From Actinomycetota bacterium (GTDB lineage: Bacteria > Actinomycetota > UBA4738), in contig VAYJ01000197.1 in the NCBI GenBank assembly GCA_005888465.1, forward strand, positions 1 through 5,902: DNA of 5,902 nucleotides, read 5' to 3'. Shown one piece after another: positions 1 through 3,134 of the stretch (positions are counted from its first letter, which is position 1; each line of letters opens with the position of its first letter). The notes under the pieces are model-generated. The model ran no database searches and was not told the origin of the DNA. It worked only from the letters and a program-made list of their open reading frames with translations. The position numbers and the translations under genes are program-made.

Positions 1-2
1 AG

Positions 3-137
3 CCGGCCCGGGCCGGGGACGGCGGGCGGCCCACGGTGCGGTGGCACATCAATCCCATGGTTCGCCGGGCCCGACACACCGAACCGGCCCGGCGACCAAC
101 TGCCAAAACTGCCAAAACCAGCAGCCCGCCCTCGTGA
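3..137 (+). CDS. C-terminal tail of a probable phage/plasmid primase-helicase-type replication protein (partial)
   Basis: The frame is open from the left edge to a TGA at 135-137 and gives 44 residues, so the start lies outside the window. The visible part contains GDGGRPTVRWHINP, which I recognise as resembling the 'GGRP...NP' motif near the C-terminal winged-helix end of DUF3987/YfjI-like replication proteins of mobile elements. It is followed by a basic tail with a TAK-TAK repeat. The first 16 codons all end in G or C. No catalytic domain is visible. If the call is right, the full protein would act at the element's replication origin, and the downstream genes would be cargo or integration functions of the same element. 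Against it: the fragment is very short, other frames are also open here, and family membership rests on one motif recalled from memory. The motif is seen directly; the function is inferred. Confidence 0.33.
   Translation, partial: PARAGDGGRPTVRWHINPMVRRARHTEPARRPTAKTAKTSSPPS
100..117 (+). repeat. Tandem 9-bp direct repeat CTGCCAAAA x2
   Basis: Two exact adjacent copies of CTGCCAAAA lie at 100-108 and 109-117, and CC follows as the start of a third. The unit is 9 bp, so in the frame of the putative replication-protein tail it encodes a TAK repeat (threonine-alanine-lysine). The A-runs make it a small AT-richer island in very GC-rich surroundings. It is too short to call an iteron array. Confidence 0.85.
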
Positions 138-254
138 GCCCTCGCGGGCCTGAACGCACGGACCGGTCGCGAAGAGCTCGTCAAGCGCTGGCTGCGCGTG
201 CCCGTGCAGATACGCGGCGATACAGCCCTTGGCAAGGGCGTCCGTCACCCGTAG
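138..254 (+). other. Coding-like in-frame stretch after a TGA, no good start
   Basis: The reading frame continues open after the TGA at 135-137 until a TAG at 252-254. It would encode 38 residues including REELVKRWLRVPVQIRGDTA. Base use by codon position looks coding-like: about 79% G+C at position 3 and about 53% at position 2. No ATG, GTG or TTG opens this stretch in frame; the only near-start is a CTG at 150. It may be the decayed end of the upstream gene beyond a premature stop, a short gene with a poor start, or chance in GC-rich DNA. I recognise no family. Confidence 0.22.
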
Positions 255-257
255 GAT
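229..257 (+). promoter_or_regulatory. Candidate sigma-70-type promoter for the 177-residue gene
   Basis: TTGGCA at 229-234 matches the -35 consensus at five of six positions. TAGGAT at 252-257 matches the -10 consensus at four of six. The spacer is exactly 17 bases. Transcription would start near 264, giving a leader of about 40 bases before the TTG start at 306. The motif overlaps the end of the open stretch at 138-254. This is a sequence match only. Confidence 0.35.
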
Positions 258-289
258 AACCGTCCGTCATGCGCGACTCACGGCGCCAC

Positions 290-296
290 GAGGGAG
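290..296 (+). promoter_or_regulatory. Ribosome-binding site supporting the TTG start at 306
   Basis: GAGGGAG at 290-296 is a good Shine-Dalgarno match. It lies nine bases before the TTG at 306-308, which is why this non-ATG start is preferred to the in-frame GTG at 357 or later starts. Confidence 0.5.
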
Positions 297-305
297 CGTC
301 TTAGA

Positions 306-839
306 TTGGGCAGGACACGCAAAGACGCCCGTACCCGGTCCTCACACGAGGGGCATGTGGCGGCAGGCGAGCTTGTCCAGAAGATCATTGAGCGCCGGGT
401 CGACGAACTGACGCGTCTCATCTGGAAGGCTCACCCTGGGAATGCGTACCTGCGGAGTGCGCGGCTGGGGCCGGGGAAGCCAGGGGATGCGGCCTCATCC
501 TCGTATGAGGACACCATGCGGCCCGTGCGCCGGAAGCTCAGACTGCTCTGGCTCGTCGAGGTCCTATGCGAGTACGTCATTCCTGCGCTCGTGTCGAACT
601 ATCCGTCCGTCACCCGAAAGGACTTCGTTGCGCTCCTGCGTGCCACGTGGCCCGCGTCTCGGGGTCCGCGAGCCAAACGGATGTTTGACCCCGAACTCGT
701 GCGAGCCGCTCATGGCGCCTTGATGCACGAGCACCCTCATTGGAGTAGCCGAGCCGCCACCGATACCCTCGCCGACCGCCTCATGGTCACGCCCCGCACG
801 ATTCAAGCGCACCTCCGGATCGCAAGAAAGAACCGGTAG
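306..839 (+). CDS. Unrecognised 177-residue protein with C-terminal helix-turn-helix-like segment
   Basis: I do not recognise this protein. It is basic. The first 20 residues are hydrophilic, and residues 20-45 look helical (ELVQKIIERRVDELTRLIW). Residues 78-98 are hydrophobic (LRLLWLVEVLCEYVIPALVS) but interrupted by E and R, so they look like a buried helix rather than a membrane segment. Residues 149-173 (ATDTLADRLMVTPRTIQAHL) resemble the helix-turn-helix pattern 'LAxxLxVTPRTIxxHL' seen in many DNA-binding proteins, so a DNA-binding role is inferred. The TTG start is chosen for its ribosome-binding site nine bases upstream. Codon use is less biased to G/C than in the recombinase or kinase, which fits an acquired accessory gene. 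It is 153 bases upstream of the leader ORF and on the same strand as the recombinase, so it may be an element-encoded regulator or excision partner; nothing shows this directly. A minus-strand ORF at 564-869 overlaps it and is judged a shadow. Confidence 0.62.
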   Translation: MGRTRKDARTRSSHEGHVAAGELVQKIIERRVDELTRLIWKAHPGNAYLRSARLGPGKPGDAASSSYEDTMRPVRRKLRLLWLVEVLCEYVIPALVSNYPSVTRKDFVALLRATWPASRGPRAKRMFDPELVRAAHGALMHEHPHWSSRAATDTLADRLMVTPRTIQAHLRIARKNR

Positions 840-904
840 TTTTCTCGCCACGACCTCTCCTCCTTCCATTTCTCCTGTGGCAGACTCAAGACCGTGGAGA
901 TACG

Positions 905-929
905 CGCGAAAGATCCCCGCGCGTTCGCG
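905..929. promoter_or_regulatory. Small inverted repeat upstream of the leader ORF
   Basis: CGCGAA at 905-910 and TTCGCG at 924-929 form a 6-bp inverted repeat with a 13-base spacer. It lies in the 153-base gap before the leader/recombinase unit, where an operator or promoter would be expected. I could not find a convincing -35/-10 pair in 840-992. Short GC-rich dyads are common by chance. Confidence 0.18.
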
Positions 930-978
930 GTGTCAGATCAACGTCGCATCGTGTGCAGGAGCGGCCACCCCATGACGC

Positions 979-986
979 GGAGAGGA
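979..986 (+). promoter_or_regulatory. Ribosome-binding site of the leader ORF
   Basis: GGAGAGGA at 979-986 sits six bases before the ATG at 993 and favours that start. A second in-frame ATG at 972 has AGGAG at 957-961 with a ten-base spacer, so a 54-residue version remains possible. Confidence 0.5.
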
Positions 987-992
987 CGTGCC

Positions 993-1136
993 ATGTCACC
1001 CAAGAATTCCGAGGTCAAGAGCCCCGAGACCCAGCTGGCGGTCATGTCGGGGCAGCTGGCCGGCCTGCCGAAGCGCGTCACCGACGCCCGCGCCGCCCAG
1101 CCGTCCCTCCGCCGGCCCCAGGGGGGCCGGTCATGA
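993..1136 (+). CDS. Leader ORF, 47 residues, overlapping the recombinase start
   Basis: This small ORF starts MSPKNSEVKSPETQLAVMSG and ends in a basic RRPQGGRS tail. It has no membrane segment, signal peptide or cysteine, and I recognise no family. Three points support it as real: a strong ribosome-binding site six bases upstream, G/C-ending codons through most of its length, and a TGA stop at 1134-1136 that overlaps the recombinase ATG at 1133-1135 in the ATGA arrangement typical of translational coupling. Its last codons run through the hairpin that masks the recombinase ribosome-binding site. It may therefore act mainly in cis as a translated leader, or it may encode a small partner of the recombinase such as a directionality factor. 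The second idea is inference from position only. An upstream ATG at 972 would add seven residues. Confidence 0.55.
   Translation: MSPKNSEVKSPETQLAVMSGQLAGLPKRVTDARAAQPSLRRPQGGRS
1111..1131 (+). promoter_or_regulatory. Hairpin sequestering the recombinase ribosome-binding site
   Basis: CCGGCCCC at 1112-1119 and GGGGCCGG at 1123-1130 pair perfectly over 8 bp around the loop AGG (1120-1122). A G-U closing pair is possible at 1111/1131. The recombinase Shine-Dalgarno-like sequence AGGGGGG (1120-1126) lies in the loop and 3' strand, two to twelve bases before the ATG at 1133. Ribosomes finishing the leader ORF, which stops at 1134-1136, must unfold it. The sequence therefore suggests that recombinase translation depends on leader translation. 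The pairing is seen directly; the regulatory effect is inferred. Confidence 0.6.
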
Positions 1137-2695
1137 CGATCGCGGCGATCTACGGACGCAAGAGCGCCGAGGACGAGCGCAGCGCCGACGACGGGCGCTC
1201 GGTGGACCGGCAGGTCGCCCTGGCCCGGGAGTTCGCGGGGCGGCAGGGGTGGGCCGTCGCCGAGTCGTGGGTCATCACCGAGGAGGCGTCCGGGGCGGAC
1301 TTCACGCGGGCCGGGCTCATTCGGCTCCTCGCGGGGGCGCGGCAGCGGCCGCGGCCCTTCGACGTCCTCGTGGTCATGGCGGTTGACCGGCTGGGGCGCG
1401 AGCAGGTGCGCACGGCAGCCCTCGTGCAGGCGCTGCACGAGGCGGGCGTCGCCGTCTGGACCTACCAGGACGGGCGCGAGGTCTCATTCGACACGCCCGT
1501 GGAGAAGTTCATGCTCGGCGTGCACGGGTTCGGCGCCGAGGAGTACCGGCACCAGGTCAAGCTGAAGACGCGCGAGGCGTTGCACCGCAAAGCCGCTCGC
1601 GGCCACGCGACCGGGTCGCGGACCTACGGGTACCGGCTCGTCCGCCAGGGGGAGCACACCGAGCGGGAGATCGACGCCGCCGAGGCCGCAGTGGTCACGC
1701 GCGTGTTCGAGTTATCGGCCGAGGGCTACGGCGACCAGCGCATCGTGGGCCTCCTGTCGGCCGACCGGGTGCCCGCACCCGGGTCGCGGGGGCTGTGGTC
1801 GAAGGAAATTCTCCGCACGATGCTGCGAAACGAGCTCTACCGCGGGGTGGCCATCTACGGCAAGAGCAAGAGCGTCGACAAAGGGGGCTCGGCGAGCAAG
1901 CGAGAGTGGGTGCCGAAGAAGGACTGGACCCGCGCCGAGGTCCCGCACCTCAGGATCATCGACGACGCGCTGTGGCAGCGGGTGCAGGCGCGCAAGCAGA
2001 AGACGCGCGCGTACTTCGTGCGCCCCCCCGACGGGCGCCTGGTCGGCAAGCCGGAGGCCGGGATCGTCGCCTCGCGCATGCTCAACGGCATCGCCCGCTG
2101 CGCATGCGGCGGCGCGTTGACGTACATGGGGAAGAAGGGCCCGCGCCCGAGGTATTACTGCATCGAGAGATCCCACCGCGGGCCGGCCGCCTGCGCGAAC
2201 CGCCACGGCGTCCCGATGGACACCCTCGACCGGGCGGTGCTCACGTGCGTGCTCGACGACCTCCTGAGCGATCGCGAGAGACTCTGGACGCTCATCCAGG
2301 AAAACGACGAACGCAACAAGCGTGAGCGGGAGGTGCAGAAGGCCGGGCGGCCTGATGCCGCGAAGCACATTCAGCAGCTCGAGACGGAGATCGGGCGCTT
2401 GGTCGCCGCGCTGGCCTCGGGCAAGGCATCATCGGACATCGCCGCCGCCATCGCCGAGCGCCGGGCCAAGGTGGAGGCGCTCACGGCCGCGCCAGAGCCC
2501 AAGCCGCTCGACCGGCAGTCCTTCCTGACTGGCTACGGCGCGTTCAGGGTGCTCCTCAACCAGCGTCACCCAGTACAGGTGCGTCAGACCCTCCGGAAGC
2601 TCGGCATCGATCGGATCGTCGTCCGTCGGGGACAGGATGGTAAGTCCTGGAATTTCGAGGGCGTGGCCGACGTGAGCTCCCTCCTAAACAGCTGA
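1133..2695 (+). CDS. Large serine recombinase / integrase, 520 residues
   Basis: This is a site-specific recombinase of the large serine family, which cuts both DNA partners through a 5'-phosphoserine link and integrates or excises phages and mobile elements. The resolvase domain spans about residues 3-150: IYGRKS supplies Arg9 and the predicted nucleophile Ser11, SVDRQ is at 23-27, and MAVDRLGRE (82-90) supplies the conserved Asp85-Arg86-Arg89 cluster. The recombinase domain spans about 160-285, with TYGYR at 164-168 and RNELYRG at 232-238. A zinc ribbon follows, with CAC at 323-325, Cys343 and Cys354. A charged coiled-coil region covers about 380-455. The length fits the family. The ATG at 1133 is chosen because the conserved fold begins three residues later and overlaps the leader stop; the frame stays open back to a GTG at 953, but that extension reads as a shadow of the leader ORF. 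Translation is probably coupled to the leader. All core residues seem intact, so the enzyme is probably active. Confidence 0.96.
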   Translation: MTIAAIYGRKSAEDERSADDGRSVDRQVALAREFAGRQGWAVAESWVITEEASGADFTRAGLIRLLAGARQRPRPFDVLVVMAVDRLGREQVRTAALVQALHEAGVAVWTYQDGREVSFDTPVEKFMLGVHGFGAEEYRHQVKLKTREALHRKAARGHATGSRTYGYRLVRQGEHTEREIDAAEAAVVTRVFELSAEGYGDQRIVGLLSADRVPAPGSRGLWSKEILRTMLRNELYRGVAIYGKSKSVDKGGSASKREWVPKKDWTRAEVPHLRIIDDALWQRVQARKQKTRAYFVRPPDGRLVGKPEAGIVASRMLNGIARCACGGALTYMGKKGPRPRYYCIERSHRGPAACANRHGVPMDTLDRAVLTCVLDDLLSDRERLWTLIQENDERNKREREVQKAGRPDAAKHIQQLETEIGRLVAALASGKASSDIAAAIAERRAKVEALTAAPEPKPLDRQSFLTGYGAFRVLLNQRHPVQVRQTLRKLGIDRIVVRRGQDGKSWNFEGVADVSSLLNS

Positions 2696-2715
2696 CTCGC
2701 AACCCGCATCGGCCA

Positions 2716-2745
2716 CTCGTGACGGGCCACGAGAATTTGGTTCTT
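2716..2745 (+). terminator. Weak candidate terminator after the recombinase
   Basis: CTCGT at 2716-2720 pairs with ACGAG at 2729-2733 (8-base loop), starting 21 bases after the recombinase stop. An AATTTGGTTCTT run follows at 2734-2745. The stem is short and the T-run is interrupted by GG, so the match to an intrinsic terminator is weak. Confidence 0.22.
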
Positions 2746-2758
2746 CGCTTCGGAAGCG
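2746..2758. repeat. Perfect 13-bp palindrome CGCTTC-G-GAAGCG
   Basis: Six perfect base pairs flank a single central G at 2752. Weaker pairing continues outward (TTCT at 2741-2744 against AGAA at 2762-2765, slightly offset). It lies about 50 bases after the recombinase gene, a place where serine-integrase attachment sites are often found. No second copy is visible in the window. Confidence 0.45.
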
Positions 2759-2778
2759 CGCAGAAGATACGGGTCCAC

Positions 2779-2791
2779 GGGGGATGCCCCC
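2779..2791. repeat. Short GC hairpin GGGGG-ATG-CCCCC
   Basis: A 5-bp perfect stem has a three-base loop. A C-rich run follows rather than T residues, so it is not a canonical terminator. No function is assigned. Confidence 0.3.
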
Positions 2792-2962
2792 TGCCCCCTC
2801 CGCCGCCGCTCGCTGATCAAGCGCCGAAAGCCAACGCGAGTCCGTGGCCGCGATCTGGTGAACCCAGCGGGAGGGCGGGGCTGGGAGGTGCCGGGCGGCG
2901 GGTTGCCGTCGGGAGCGAATCCGACGAGCCGTAGCGCGCCCCGAAGCGCAGGGCACCTCCGC

Positions 2963-2997
2963 CGCGCGAGCCGGCCTGCGCAGCAGGTCGGCGCGCG
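2963..2997. repeat. Central hairpin A of the long palindrome
   Basis: Positions 2970-2979 pair with 2983-2992 over 10 bp (one G-U pair) around the loop GCA. Below it, after a two-base GA bulge at 2968-2969, 2963-2967 can pair with 2993-2997. The lowest pair competes with the inner block of the long palindrome, which also uses 2963. Confidence 0.75.
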
Positions 2998-2998
2998 A

Positions 2999-3013
2999 CC
3001 CCCGTCTCGGGGG
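2999..3013. repeat. Central hairpin B of the long palindrome
   Basis: CCCCC at 2999-3003 and GGGGG at 3009-3013 form a 5-bp stem around the loop GTCTC. It stands beside hairpin A, so the tip of the long palindrome would be a forked, cruciform-like structure. Confidence 0.6.
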
Positions 3014-3134
3014 ATGGGGGGCCAGGCGGAGGTGCCTTCGCTAGTGTGGCGCGCGAGGCGAGGAGGTTTGAGCGGACGACGGCAATCCGCCGCCCGGCAC
3101 CTCCCAGCCCCGCCCGCCCAATGACCGCGGGAGT

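Larger units (their letters stand above)
2873..3115. repeat. 243-bp imperfect palindrome with 29-bp perfect outer arms
   Basis: The arms 2873-2901 and 3087-3115 are exact reverse complements over 29 bp. In the same register (paired coordinates always sum to 5988) there are further perfect blocks: 2903-2911 with 3077-3085, 2934-2940 with 3048-3054, and 2952-2963 with 3025-3036 (GGCACCTCCGCC). A G-U pair joins the first two blocks. Two small hairpins occupy the centre (2963-2997 and 2999-3013). Outside the arms, GGG (2869-2871) and CCC (3117-3119) also match after one mismatch. GGAGGTGCC or its complement occurs four times, at 2884-2892, 2952-2960, 3028-3036 and 3096-3104, so each half could also fold on itself. 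The right arm ends 20 bases from the kinase stop. It could be a MITE-like element, a bidirectional terminator or a recombination/attachment structure. I see no clear target-site duplication. The palindrome is certain; its role is unknown. Confidence 0.92.
2696..3134. other. Intergenic region between convergent genes, rich in dyads
   Basis: These 439 bases separate the recombinase stop from the kinase stop on the opposite strand. I find no convincing gene: the open frames here lack good ribosome-binding sites and recognisable motifs, and most run into the long palindrome. The first 170 bases carry three short hairpins, including one followed by a T-rich run. The remaining part is dominated by the 243-bp palindrome at 2873-3115. 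If the recombinase belongs to an integrated element, its end could lie here, but no repeated core is visible within the window. Confidence 0.6.

Noticed and set aside
41..259. 72-codon open frame on the + strand
   Set aside because: Low-complexity R/P/S/Q-rich translation with no family signal; the overlapping frame ending at 137 shows a more credible motif.
564..869. 101-codon open frame on the - strand
   Set aside because: It overlaps the 177-residue gene, which has a ribosome-binding site and a helix-turn-helix-like segment; the antisense translation shows nothing recognisable.
953..1132. 60-codon N-terminal extension of the recombinase
   Set aside because: Its residues match no part of the serine recombinase fold. 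The segment is better explained as the leader ORF in another frame, and the ATG at 1133 sits just before the conserved domain.
3009..3033. G-rich run as a possible G-quadruplex
   Set aside because: Only two long G-tracts are present, and the first is already used in hairpin B; later tracts are just GG.
2867..3133. Direct repeat GCGGGAG at 2867-2873 and 3127-3133 as a target-site duplication around the palindrome
   Set aside because: The left copy abuts the palindrome arm but the right copy starts 12 bases beyond it, so the placement is asymmetric, and a 7-bp GC-rich match is easily chance.
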